Source: Terriglobia bacterium (lineage in GTDB: Bacteria > Acidobacteriota > Terriglobia > Acidiferrales > UBA7541). Taken from it: a DNA stretch of 44,290 bases. Position numbers and translations under genes: made by a program. The DNA lies in contig JAIQFG010000036.1 in the NCBI GenBank assembly GCA_020073375.1, positions 1-44,290 of the forward strand, given 5' to 3'. The notes below the pieces were generated by a model. The model was given only the letters and a program-made list of their open reading frames with translations. It did not search any database and was not told the DNA's origin. Below, one piece after another: positions 20,375 to 28,869 of this stretch. Positions within the stretch are counted from its first letter, which is position 1. Every line of letters starts with the position of its first letter.

Positions 20375-21259
20375 TTAGGATCCCGAGCGCGATTGAAACT
20401 TGATCAGCGGCGTGAGCCCGAAGACGTCCAGAATGCCCCTCTGAATCTCGATCGTAAACGCATTCAGCCTTGCCACGAAATCGCTGGTCACTCCCACGTC
20501 CGTGCGCAGCGGGCGCTCGCCCGCGGGAGTTTCGATCAGCCGCAGGATCGCATCGGCCACCTGCTGCGGGTCTTGCCGTGCGCCCAGGTTCGCCATAAGC
20601 GTCTTGGGAATTTCGCTGGCGGGCCCGTAACTTGCTTCTCTCGCTTCGTCCGCGGCCTTGTCGGCATTTTGCCCGATCGCAGTGGCGAATGCGCCCGGCT
20701 GCACCAGGATGCTGTCGATCCCTTGTCCCGCCAGTTCGTAATGATAGCTCTCGACCAGCGCTTCCAGCGCCGCTTTGCTCGCGCTGTACATGCCCAGGCC
20801 CGGCAGCACCACGCGCCCCGCCTGGCTGCTGATGTGAATCAGCAATCCGCTGCCGCGCTGGCGCATCTGCGGGAGCACAGCGCGATTCATGCGGTGGACG
20901 GCAAACACGTTGGTCTCGAAAATTCGCCGCATCTGTTCAATGGTCACGGCTTCCACAAGCCCCCGAACGGTCAGTCCCGCGTTGTTCACCAGCACATCGA
21001 TCCGCCCCGCCGCCTGCATCACCTCGGCCACGGCGCGGTCCACGGAAGGGTCGTCGTTCACGTCGAGTTCCACCACGCTCAGCGCCAGCGACTGCTTTTC
21101 CGCCTGCGCACGGACGTCGGCGGCATTTGAGGCGTTGCGGCCACGGATGTCTCGCATCCCCGCAAACACACGGCATTTCGCGCGCGCCAGCGTCATGGCC
21201 GTCACGCGGCCGAATCCCGTGCTGCAACCTGTAATCAAAACTGCTCGTTCAGCGGGCAT
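20375..21259 (-). CDS. SDR family oxidoreductase
   Basis: 294-aa classical short-chain dehydrogenase. ITGCSTGFGRVTA (residues 9-21) is the NAD(P)-binding turn, LVNNAG the structural motif, and ISSQAG with YSASK gives the catalytic Ser, Tyr and Lys. The C-terminus (QDPQQVADAILRLIETPAGERPLRTDVG) resembles the subgroup of retinol/17-beta-HSD-like 'SDR family oxidoreductases' common in soil bacteria. The start has AGGAGA eight bases upstream. A single gene, convergent with the MFS exporter; substrate unknown. Confidence 0.88.
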   Translation of the reverse strand: MPAERAVLITGCSTGFGRVTAMTLARAKCRVFAGMRDIRGRNASNAADVRAQAEKQSLALSVVELDVNDDPSVDRAVAEVMQAAGRIDVLVNNAGLTVRGLVEAVTIEQMRRIFETNVFAVHRMNRAVLPQMRQRGSGLLIHISSQAGRVVLPGLGMYSASKAALEALVESYHYELAGQGIDSILVQPGAFATAIGQNADKAADEAREASYGPASEIPKTLMANLGARQDPQQVADAILRLIETPAGERPLRTDVGVTSDFVARLNAFTIEIQRGILDVFGLTPLIKFQSRSGS

Positions 21260-21445
21260 CGTTCTCTCCTGAGTGGCTGTTCATTATGCCATTGCGCGCG
21301 CCCGGATTTACAGCGCAGGAAAAGTCAGCATTGAAAGAAAAGGGCTCTTTCGCGCCGTTCCGCGGATTCAGAATCGTATAGGCAGCCCTCGCCCTAGCAG
21401 AGAATCGCTTTGCGTGGGGCATCTTCCCGGTGTTGGTGCCGGTCG

Positions 21446-23155
21446 CTATCGTTGCGCGGTTTTTGCCGGTTCGGGAGGAATGAAGTATCCGACTTTATTG
21501 TTGAACGGTGTGCCAAACCAGATCCGCCCCTGCGAATCCGGAATCAGCTCCCGCATTCCGTTGCCCGAATACGGGAAAGGGAACTCGACCACCGAACCTG
21601 TTTTTGGATCCAGCCGGCCAAGTATGTCGTCGTTGTACGAGCTGTACCAGACATTGTCGTTGCGATCGACTCCGATCGCGTACGGCGTCGGGTCCGGGTC
21701 CGGCAACGCATATTCCTTGAATGTTTCCGTCTTGGGATCAAAACGCCCGATCTGGTTTCCCCACCATTCGCCAAACCACACAATTCCTTTCGAGTCGACC
21801 GTGATTCGCCGCGGGCCCGAGGTTTTGGGATGCGTGCTGCTGTTGCCGTAATTTTCATCGGGCTGATTTTTATTGAGCGCCGCGAGCTTTTCAGTTGTGG
21901 GAGGCGTCCATTTCGTGATCTTCAGCGTTTTCGTGTCCATCTTCCCGATCATGCCCTCTTGGGGAAATTCCGCGAACCAGATGTTCCCGTCATGATCCAG
22001 CTCGATGCCGTAGGGAGTGCGCGCTTCGGGGAATTCCATGAACTCTTCTTTCATCGGATCGAAGCGCAGCAGGATCGATCCGCCGCCCCAGATGTACCCC
22101 GCGCGATCGATCCGAATCGAGTTCATGCTTCCCAGCCCGATCGTGCTCATCCCGCGTCCGGTCTGCGCATCGTCCGGCCGTGGCTTGCAGAAGTTGGGCT
22201 GATATTCCGTGAACTTCTTGGTTTCGGGATCGAATTTTCCGAGCTTGCATGCCGCATCCTCCGAATACCAGACCATCCCGTCCGGCGCTCGCACCACGGA
22301 ATGTACGTGCACCGCTTTTCTCGTGCTCGTGGGAACGTCGTACTCCTGAACTTCTCCGGTTTTCTGGTCCAGCCGCGCGATCTGGTCGGCCGTCCAGGAA
22401 TGCGGCATCCACACGCTTCCATCCGATTGCGGATAGGCGACCCAGGGGATGCGGCCGAGCCTGGGCAAATCGTAGAGCACGTAAACAATCTTCATCGCTT
22501 CATCGCTGAACTCGGCGTGTTTCACTTTCTGATACTCGGGGAGATCCGCCGGAGACCGCGGAAGATTGGAATCCGGGCTGAACACCCTGCCCAGGTAAGA
22601 GGCCACGGCGGCGCCGTCCGCTTCGGTAATCCGCAGGTCGCCCACGCCGCCCACGCGGTCCCGCATCAACGCGACGCAGGCTTGCCAGCCGTCCTCATCG
22701 CGGCGCACCGCAGCAATCTTGGTCTGCAGTCCATGGCAGCTCATGCACCGGAAAAAAAGCAGTTGCTTGCCTTCGCCTTCGGGGAGAAGCGCCTGTCCCT
22801 CATGAATCGAAAGGTCGGCCCATCGCACCGCTGCTTTTTCCAGAGTGAAATCCAGGGAAAGAGTCTTGTCCGCCTCGACCTTCATGCCGGGCCGCGGACC
22901 GCTCTTGAAGCCCGCCGCCGTCGCCATTACCTGGTATTCGCCCGCATCAAGATTTGGAATCCGGTAAGCGCCATTCCGGTCGGACAACACGTCCACGGTG
23001 ATCTTTGTCTTCGAGTTCTCCGCGCGGACAAACGCCCCCTTGAAGGCGGCCCCGCCGGGGCCTTTCACCGTTCCGGAAATTTCCCCGCCAAAAGTAGTAC
23101 AAGCAAAAGCTGTGGACAGGATCGTGAGGCCAAAGGCTCTAATCCATGTGCGCAT
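21446..23155 (-). CDS. Secreted fusion: carboxypeptidase-regulatory domain, c-type haem site, Vgb-like propeller
   Basis: 569-aa exported multidomain protein. It has a signal peptide at about 1-23, then a carboxypeptidase-regulatory-like Ig fold (ISGTVKGPGG ... DRNGAYRIPNLDAGEYQVMATAAGF, 26-105) and a mono-haem cytochrome segment with CMSCH at 137-141 and a possible distal Met in ALMRDRVGG. From about 225 to the end is a six/seven-bladed propeller of the virginiamycin B lyase type, with repeats such as DHDGNIWFAEFPQEGMIGKM and FDPKTETFKEYALPD. Vgb itself is a small cytosolic lyase, so antibiotic resistance is not implied; the haem suggests electron transfer from a periplasmic substrate. Its paralogue is at 25886-27553. 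A GGAG ribosome site precedes the ATG. Confidence 0.85.
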   Translation of the reverse strand: MRTWIRAFGLTILSTAFACTTFGGEISGTVKGPGGAAFKGAFVRAENSKTKITVDVLSDRNGAYRIPNLDAGEYQVMATAAGFKSGPRPGMKVEADKTLSLDFTLEKAAVRWADLSIHEGQALLPEGEGKQLLFFRCMSCHGLQTKIAAVRRDEDGWQACVALMRDRVGGVGDLRITEADGAAVASYLGRVFSPDSNLPRSPADLPEYQKVKHAEFSDEAMKIVYVLYDLPRLGRIPWVAYPQSDGSVWMPHSWTADQIARLDQKTGEVQEYDVPTSTRKAVHVHSVVRAPDGMVWYSEDAACKLGKFDPETKKFTEYQPNFCKPRPDDAQTGRGMSTIGLGSMNSIRIDRAGYIWGGGSILLRFDPMKEEFMEFPEARTPYGIELDHDGNIWFAEFPQEGMIGKMDTKTLKITKWTPPTTEKLAALNKNQPDENYGNSSTHPKTSGPRRITVDSKGIVWFGEWWGNQIGRFDPKTETFKEYALPDPDPTPYAIGVDRNDNVWYSSYNDDILGRLDPKTGSVVEFPFPYSGNGMRELIPDSQGRIWFGTPFNNKVGYFIPPEPAKTAQR

Positions 23156-23360
23156 TTCGGACTCCGCTTAATCTTTTTTTGAAGGGTCGGGTAACCAGGC
23201 AGAGATTACCATACGCTCGTATCTTATGGTCGCGAAGAAAAGCCCGGATTGAAAACGCATGCGCACGCACACTGAGGATCAAGCGGGGTGGCCGGCGCGT
23301 CCGCCGATAGCGGCAGCATTTCCCGAAGAACCTGAACCTCGACTGATTTTGAGCTCCGCC

Positions 23361-24008
23361 CTACTTCAGCGGTTTCAATTCCGGCTTCGCGCCTTCCGGC
23401 ATCGGGTAGCGGTCCACATTCAGCATCATCGAAACGAAATGGTAGTAGCCGATCGTGCTGATCAGATCGACCACGGTATGCTCGCCGAATTTGTCGACTG
23501 CCGCGCGAAACGCGGCGTCGCTCACCTGGTGCGTGTTCACCAGTTCGTGCGCGAAGTTATAGACAATCTCTTCGTCCGCCTGCATCCCGGACGGCTTCTT
23601 TCCGGTGGCGACGGCTTCGATAATCGCCGGGTTCAGCCCCGCCGCCAGTGCCAGCTTGTGGTGCGCGGCCCATTCGTACTGCACGTTCAGCCCGCGCGCC
23701 GTGATCAGGATCGCGAACTCATTCAGCTTGGTCGGCACCGTGGTGTGAAACCGGATGTAGGCTCCCAGTTTCTGCGCGGCGTCGCCCATCTCCGGGCTGC
23801 GCAGCATCACGTTGAACGGCCCGTTCAGGGTTCCCCGCTCGCCCGTCAACAGGTGCTCCACCAGCGTCTTCTGTTCCGGCGTAAGCTCGCCATAAGTCAG
23901 CGGTTTGAACCGGTCTCCGCGCAGATGAAGTTCGGGTACGGTCGGTGTCTGCGCGGTGGCCGCCGCGGCGAAAGCCAGAATCCCAGCCAGGAGCAATCGA
24001 ATTCGCAT
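23361..24008 (-). CDS. Exported carboxymuconolactone decarboxylase-like protein
   Basis: 215-aa protein with a cleavable signal peptide (MRIRLLLAGILAFAAAATAQ). The rest is a CMD/AhpD-like helical domain: FNVMLRSPEMGDAAQKLGAYIRF, LNEFAILITARGLNVQYEWAAHHKLALAAGLNPAIIEAV and DEEIVYNFAHELVNTHQVSDAAF. There is no CxxC, so it is not an AhpD-type peroxidase; the Glu and His of YEWAAHH match the PcaC-like lineage. An exported location is unusual for a beta-ketoadipate enzyme, so I infer another role. The start at 24008 has GAGG upstream. It follows the MFS gene and precedes the propeller fusion on the same strand. pobA lies 20 kb away and is not clearly linked. Confidence 0.8.
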   Translation of the reverse strand: MRIRLLLAGILAFAAAATAQTPTVPELHLRGDRFKPLTYGELTPEQKTLVEHLLTGERGTLNGPFNVMLRSPEMGDAAQKLGAYIRFHTTVPTKLNEFAILITARGLNVQYEWAAHHKLALAAGLNPAIIEAVATGKKPSGMQADEEIVYNFAHELVNTHQVSDAAFRAAVDKFGEHTVVDLISTIGYYHFVSMMLNVDRYPMPEGAKPELKPLK

Positions 24009-24162
24009 TTCATGTCCTCTTTCTATTTTTATTTTCTTGCCGCTCGAGCAGCGGCCGGAACTTCTTGCCGTCCGATCGTTGCAGCAAAGCATACACGAGG
24101 CCCACGCGATTTTGAACGCGCACTTTCACGCGCACCCGCCTCGCGCATCTTGTATTTTTCAT

Positions 24163-25551
24163 CTACGCAGGCGGCCCCGCTGCGTCTTGCGGCGGCGGCG
24201 CAGGCATCATCCCCTGCGCGGCCACAAGCTCGCGCGCCGGAGCGCGCATGGCCGGCCATTTCCGGTAAAAAATCGTTCCTCCCACCACGCTCGCCACGCC
24301 TCCGATGGCCACCGTGATGGGCGCGCCAATATGTTCCGCAATCGCGCCGGCAAATAGCGACCCGATCGGCATCATCCCCAAAAACATCATCGCGTACAGC
24401 GACATCACGCGCCCGCGCAGCTGGTCCGGCACCATCGCCTGGATCAGCGTGTTGGTGGCCGTAAATTGCATCATCATCGTGAATCCGGTGATCACCAGGA
24501 TCACCCACGACAGCCAATACCAGCGCGACGCGCTGAATAGAATCAGCGAGACGCCCAATCCCACGGCGCAAATCGCCACCACATTTCCCAGCCCGCGCAG
24601 TTGCTCCCTCATGGCCACGGCTAGCGCGCCGAACATCGCGCCCACTCCCACCGCGCCCATCAGCGTCCCGTAGGCAGACGCGCCCCCGCCAAAAATCTTG
24701 TCCGCGAAAATCGGCATCAGTACAGTGAAAGGCAGCGCCATGAAACTCACCAGCCCCAGCAGCAGGAGCAGCGCGCGAATCGGCAGCGTTTGGCGCGCGA
24801 AGCGCAGCCCCTGCCGCAGTTTTTCCAGCGGCCCGGCGCCGTCGTGAACCACCGGAGACGGCCCGATGCGCATCAGCAACAGCCCCGCGATCACCGCCAG
24901 GTAGCTCAGCGCGTTCAGCAAAAAACACCAGCCCTCGCCCACCCACGCCACCAGCAACCCGGCAATCGCCGGCCCGGCCACGCGCGCGCCATTGAACATC
25001 GAGGAATTCAGCGCGATCGCGTTCAACAAATCCTCGCGCCCCACCATTTCAATCAGGAACGATTGCCGCGTCGGTATGTCAAACGCGTTCACCGTTCCCA
25101 GCAATGTTGCCAGGCCGATCACCACCCAAATGTTCGATTTGTGAATGTGATGGCTCAGCGTCAGCCCCGCCAGCGTGAACGCAAGCAACATCGATGTAGC
25201 TTGCGTCACGATCACCGTGCGGTGCCGCGGCCACCGGTCCGCCACCAGTCCCGCCAACGGCGACAGTAGAAAGATGGGTATCTGGCTCACGAATCCCAGC
25301 ACACCAAGCAGCGCCGACGATCCCGTCAGGCGGTAGACCAGCCACGCCTCCGCCACCGTCTGCATCCACGTGCCAACCAGTGAAATAATTTGCCCGCTGA
25401 AAAAAAGCTGGAAATTCCGGTGCCGCAAAGCGCGGAATGTTGTCCGGGCGCGCCCCTGCCCGCTGGGAGCGGGCGCCGGACTCGCCGCCGGCATTGTCCC
25501 CGGACTTGCCTCGGGTTGTTCGTCGCTGGTCGCTGGAATCGAATCCGCCAT
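24163..25551 (-). CDS. MFS transporter, EntS/MFS_3-like
   Basis: Inner-membrane 12-TM major facilitator protein of about 462 aa. After a disordered Pro/Ala-rich cytosolic N-terminus comes FRALRHRNFQLFFSGQIISLVGTWMQTVAEAWLVYRLTGSS, a hallmark of the MFS_3 (enterobactin exporter-like) branch. The loop 2-3 motif is LAGLVADRWPRHRTV, and MPIFADKIFGGGASAYGTLM lies in the second half. The ATG at 25551 is used; GTG at 25566 is an in-frame alternative, and neither has a clear ribosome site. It is the only non-exported member of the 21-36 kb group, possibly exporting a metabolite related to it. Confidence 0.87.
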   Translation of the reverse strand: MADSIPATSDEQPEASPGTMPAASPAPAPSGQGRARTTFRALRHRNFQLFFSGQIISLVGTWMQTVAEAWLVYRLTGSSALLGVLGFVSQIPIFLLSPLAGLVADRWPRHRTVIVTQATSMLLAFTLAGLTLSHHIHKSNIWVVIGLATLLGTVNAFDIPTRQSFLIEMVGREDLLNAIALNSSMFNGARVAGPAIAGLLVAWVGEGWCFLLNALSYLAVIAGLLLMRIGPSPVVHDGAGPLEKLRQGLRFARQTLPIRALLLLLGLVSFMALPFTVLMPIFADKIFGGGASAYGTLMGAVGVGAMFGALAVAMREQLRGLGNVVAICAVGLGVSLILFSASRWYWLSWVILVITGFTMMMQFTATNTLIQAMVPDQLRGRVMSLYAMMFLGMMPIGSLFAGAIAEHIGAPITVAIGGVASVVGGTIFYRKWPAMRAPARELVAAQGMMPAPPPQDAAGPPA

Positions 25552-25885
25552 ATCGTGTGAAGCCACACACTATTGTAACGTACGTGGCGACCCTCCCGCG
25601 CCCGCGTTGTCCCCATGTAGCGCCCGGAACCTGTCCCGACACAGTCGGGAGGCGGGCACTTCGGAAGCAAGCACATGCCGGCAAGAAGCTTGCCGCCGTA
25701 CCCGACGCATGCTCCAAATCGAATCCCGCCGATCAACGCGCCGCCCCAGCCAATCGCGATTTGGTGTATATTGCCGCTCAGTTAGGGGCCCATAAAAATA
25801 ATCTGAAATCGCCGCCTTTTTCCCCTTGCGAACGCTGGCGGATGTGCCAGGCCGCTCGCGGCGAATTTCAGTCCGAGAGGAATTC
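25552..25885. other. Divergent promoter region between MFS and the second propeller fusion
   Basis: A 334-bp spacer that must drive both divergent transcripts. GTGTG-TGGCTT-CACAC next to the MFS start (about 25560-25575) is a small inverted repeat. AT-rich sequence around 25765-25805 (ttggtgtatattgcc, cataaaaataatc) is the best place for a plus-strand promoter. I could not define boxes with confidence, and no small gene is seen. Confidence 0.4.
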
Positions 25886-27553
25886 ATGCGAACGAAGATT
25901 TCTTCCCTGATATTGGCCATGAGCCTGTTCTTGGCCGTCTTTTCCGCGGCGCCCGCACCCGCAAACGCGGCCGGCGCCCCCGGCCCGGCGACTCTGGCCG
26001 GCCAGGTATCCTCTCAAGAAGAGGGCCCCATGGAAGGCGTGGTGGTCAGCGCCAAGAAAGACGGCTCTACCATTACCATCAGCGTGATTACCGACAACAA
26101 GGGACACTACAGTTTCCCCGCATCGCGCCTCGATCCCGGCCATTACACGCTCAAAATTCGCGCCGCCGGCTACACCCTCGAAGCTCCCGCTGCGGCCGAC
26201 CTAGCCGCACAAAAGATCGCCACTGCGGACCTCAAGCTGGTGAAGGCAAAAAATCTTGTCCCCCAGATGACCAACGCGGAATGGCTGATGAGCATGCCCG
26301 GCACGGACGATCAGAAGGCCTCGCTGCTTAACTGCGTGAGCTGCCACACACTGGAGCGCATTGTCCGCTCCACGCACGACGCCGAAGAGTTTACGCAGGT
26401 CATTTATCGCATGATGGGCTACGCCCAGGTCAGCCAGCCGATCAAGCCGCAGCGCCGCATGGAGCCGAATCGCGGCGGATCCCCTGACCTATACCGCGAG
26501 CAGGCCAATTTTCTGGCGACCGTGAATCTGAGTTCGGTCGATCACTGGCAATACCCGCTCAAGATGCTGCCTCGCCCCACCGGCCGCTCCACTCACGTGA
26601 TCATCACCGAATACGATCTGCCGCGCCCCACCATCGAGCCGCATGACGTAATCGTCGACGAGCACGGCATGGTCTGGTACACGGATTTCGGCGAGGAATT
26701 CATCGGCAAACTCGATCCCAAGACCGGCGCCCTGAAGGAATATCCCGTGCCGGAACTCAAGCCCGGCTACCCGCAGGGCTTGCTCGACATCGAAGAAGAC
26801 AAGGCCGGAAATTTCTGGGCCAGCATGATGTATCAGGGCGCGATTGCGAAGCTCGACCCCAAGACCGAGCAGGTCAAGACCTACCCTCTACCTCCGGAAC
26901 TCAATGACGTCATGGCCCAGCCCAACATGCTGGGATTGCGCTACGATGTGGACGGAAAAATTTGGGCGGACAGCCCCGGCCATTACGACATTTACCGCAT
27001 GGACGTCAAAACCGGCGCCTACGAGCGCTTCGAGCCCATGAAGCAGTTGCCCGATGACCGCCCCGGCACGATTTACGGCGTGGACTCGGACTCGCACAAC
27101 AATCTCTACTTCACTGATTACGCTACCGACTACATCGGCCGCATCGATGCCGAGACCGGAAAGGTTTCCTGGGTCCGCACCCCCACGCACCAGTCGCGCC
27201 CGCGGCGCATCCACACCGATCCGGAAGACCGTTTGTTTTTCGGCGAATACCAGGGCAACCGCATCGGAATGCTGGACGCCAAGTCCGCGAAAATCACGGA
27301 ATGGGCCCTGCCAACGCCCTGGTCCGGCCCCTATTACGTAGACTGGGACAAGAACGGCGAATTGTATACCGGAGGCATGACCACCGACCGTCTGGATCGC
27401 CTCGATCCCAAGACCGGCCAGGTGATCGAATACCTCATGCCGCGCGAAACCAACATGCGCCGCGTCTTCGTCGACAATTCCACCACCCCCGCAACCATCT
27501 GGACAGGCAGCAATCACGCCGCCGCCGTCGTCAAGATCGAGCCGCAGGACTAA
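25886..27553 (+). CDS. Secreted fusion: carboxypeptidase-regulatory domain, c-type haem site, Vgb-like propeller (second copy)
   Basis: 555-aa exported protein with the same architecture as the 21446-23155 product. It has a signal peptide to about Ala28 (APANA), an Ig-like regulatory fold at 35-118 (AGQVSSQEEGPMEGVVVSAKKDG, GHYSFPASRLDPGHYTLKIRAAGY), a CVSCH haem site at 150-154, and a Vgb-type propeller from about 215 onward (DEHGMVWYTDFGEEFIGKLDPKTG, DKAGNFWASMMYQGAIAKLDPK). The two proteins share order but have diverged strongly between domains, so this is old duplication or separate recruitment. The ATG at 25886 has GAGAGG five bases upstream; the frame opens at 25826 but the extra 20 residues would precede the signal peptide. 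Likely periplasmic redox or sensing role, inferred. Confidence 0.85.
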   Translation: MRTKISSLILAMSLFLAVFSAAPAPANAAGAPGPATLAGQVSSQEEGPMEGVVVSAKKDGSTITISVITDNKGHYSFPASRLDPGHYTLKIRAAGYTLEAPAAADLAAQKIATADLKLVKAKNLVPQMTNAEWLMSMPGTDDQKASLLNCVSCHTLERIVRSTHDAEEFTQVIYRMMGYAQVSQPIKPQRRMEPNRGGSPDLYREQANFLATVNLSSVDHWQYPLKMLPRPTGRSTHVIITEYDLPRPTIEPHDVIVDEHGMVWYTDFGEEFIGKLDPKTGALKEYPVPELKPGYPQGLLDIEEDKAGNFWASMMYQGAIAKLDPKTEQVKTYPLPPELNDVMAQPNMLGLRYDVDGKIWADSPGHYDIYRMDVKTGAYERFEPMKQLPDDRPGTIYGVDSDSHNNLYFTDYATDYIGRIDAETGKVSWVRTPTHQSRPRRIHTDPEDRLFFGEYQGNRIGMLDAKSAKITEWALPTPWSGPYYVDWDKNGELYTGGMTTDRLDRLDPKTGQVIEYLMPRETNMRRVFVDNSTTPATIWTGSNHAAAVVKIEPQD

Positions 27554-27588
27554 CCGGCAGGCGTCTCACGCCGCCAATAAAAAGCATC

Positions 27589-27676
27589 GTCATTCCGAGG
27601 CATGTTTTTCGCCAAGGAATCTCTCTTTCATTTTGCATTGATGGCCGGAGAAATTCCTCGCCTTTCCCCGAATGAC
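27589..27676. repeat. Inverted dispersed repeat (GTCATTCCGAGG type)
   Basis: GTCATTCCGAGG at 27589 and AAATTCCTCGCC...CGAATGAC ending at 27676 form an interrupted inverted pair, with GGAATCTCTC between them. The same motif set (tcattycgag, gaggaatctctc) is seen at 18573-18601 and in part near 3296-3340. It lies between the propeller fusion and the convergent secreted protein. Confidence 0.65.
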
Positions 27677-27709
27677 GTGCAAGAGGAGTTCGTTCCACAT
27701 CCTGTCCCG

Positions 27710-28318
27710 CTATTTTTTCCCATCCTGCTTCTCAAAAACCGGAAGATTCACATCCATCTCCCACGCAAACTCCTGGTTCGCGATCCCCATGAACTTCATG
27801 TCGCACACGTACGTCCCCTTGCTCTTGAGTTTCAATTTCTGCCCATCGAATTGATATTCCTGCAAAAAATTTTGGACGTCCTTTTCATACGGCGCAATCG
27901 TGCACGTATGCCCGGGAACGGCCATGTCCACCTGCCACACCTTGTGGATCTTATCCATGGAAAGCAGAATGCTCGCGTTGGAATGGTTGTAATCGGAGAG
28001 GTTGCTGGATTTCCGGCCCCATTTCTTATCCATGGACCGGGTGTCCCCAGCCAGGATGCCGGGGATGTCCTCGGTGGCCACCGGAAACGAGTAGAAATTG
28101 ATTCTCAGCCAGAAATATCCGGGAGCCCCGAGACGCGGTTCTATCGTCGCCACTGCCGTGGTTAACGACATCCCATCTTTATCCACCGAGAACTTGGCCG
28201 CGGTTTGAAACGACCCGGGATCAATCGCCGCCGGAAACGCAAGAATTGGGAAGATCAGGAAAAACACGCCGTACACGCCTGCCCGCCGGAACCTCCCCCC
28301 AATCCCTGGATGGCTCAT
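27710..28318 (-). CDS. Secreted protein of unknown function, 202 aa
   Basis: I do not recognise the family. From the ATG at 28318 (AGGGGA seven bases upstream) there is a signal-type N-terminus, GRFRRAGVYGVFFLIFPILAFPAA, followed by a beta-rich mature domain: FSVDKDGMSLTTAVATIEPR, GYFWLRINFYSFPVATEDI and KLKLKSKGTYVCDMKFMG. Two cysteines (HTCTIAP and YVCDM) could form a disulphide. KVWQVDMAVPGHTC and FAWEMDVNLPVFEK are distinctive. It is convergent with the propeller fusion and divergent from the DUF6152 gene, and shares the exported character of the region. Confidence 0.7.
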   Translation of the reverse strand: MSHPGIGGRFRRAGVYGVFFLIFPILAFPAAIDPGSFQTAAKFSVDKDGMSLTTAVATIEPRLGAPGYFWLRINFYSFPVATEDIPGILAGDTRSMDKKWGRKSSNLSDYNHSNASILLSMDKIHKVWQVDMAVPGHTCTIAPYEKDVQNFLQEYQFDGQKLKLKSKGTYVCDMKFMGIANQEFAWEMDVNLPVFEKQDGKK

Positions 28319-28443
28319 CGGATCCCCTTTTCCAATTGCGCTGGGCGAATTAAATCTCGCATACCGCTTTGACTTCCCCGCGTTGGCAATGGTATATGCT
28401 TTTACAAGCATCTGCCGTACCCGAATCGAACCGGAGATCGAAT

Positions 28444-28836
28444 ATGAAACCCTGGCTGGCGCCCGGAATTGTGCTGCTTCTTGTTGCCCTGGTGATGGCG
28501 GTCCCGCTTTCCGCCCACCACGGGACCTCTCCCTACGATTCCACGAAATTGACCACCGTGAAAGGCTCCGTAACCAGCTTTGAGTTCATCAATCCACACG
28601 TCGAAATCTACATGGATGTGAAAGCCGACGACGGCAAAATCCAGAAATGGGTGGGAGAAGCCAACAGCCCGGGCGTGCTTGCCCGGCATGGCTGGAGCAG
28701 GGACATCCTCCACGCCGGCGACCAGATTACCCTCATCGGCAATCGCACCAAGAACGGCACATTCATGCTGCGCCTCCAGAAAGTCGTGTTGCCCGATGGC
28801 AGGGAACTGGACCCCAACTCGATCACCGATAATTAA
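28444..28836 (+). CDS. DUF6152 family exported protein
   Basis: 130-aa protein with signal peptide MKPWLAPGIVLLLVALVMAVPLSA; cleavage there would leave HHGTSPYDST as the mature N-terminus. The remainder is a small beta-barrel-like domain with the DUF6152 pattern: LTTVKGSVTSFEFINPHVEIYMDV, KWVGEANSPGVLARHGWSRDIL, GDQITLIGNRTKNGTFMLRL and VVLPDGREL. An N-terminal His pair plus NPHVEI is reminiscent of copper-binding proteins with an N-terminal histidine, but metal binding is my inference. A GGAGA ribosome site is 6 bases upstream. It heads a three-gene plus-strand operon with the genes at 28870 and 29725. Confidence 0.85.
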   Translation: MKPWLAPGIVLLLVALVMAVPLSAHHGTSPYDSTKLTTVKGSVTSFEFINPHVEIYMDVKADDGKIQKWVGEANSPGVLARHGWSRDILHAGDQITLIGNRTKNGTFMLRLQKVVLPDGRELDPNSITDN

Positions 28837-28869
28837 CGCGCGGATCGATTCCAATACAGGAGCTGCAGA

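Noticed and set aside
21410..23182. 590-codon plus-strand frame
   Set aside because: Antisense to the propeller fusion, which has a signal peptide, haem motif and propeller repeats; the shadow has no family features.
23208..23230. ACCATA-N11-TATGGT inverted repeat upstream of the first propeller fusion, similar to the vapBC operator
   Set aside because: Short half-sites with a different spacing; with no supporting context it is likely chance.
21446..27553. Streptogramin resistance (virginiamycin B lyase) for the two propeller fusions
   Set aside because: Both are exported multidomain haem proteins, unlike the small cytosolic Vgb; the match is to the propeller fold only.
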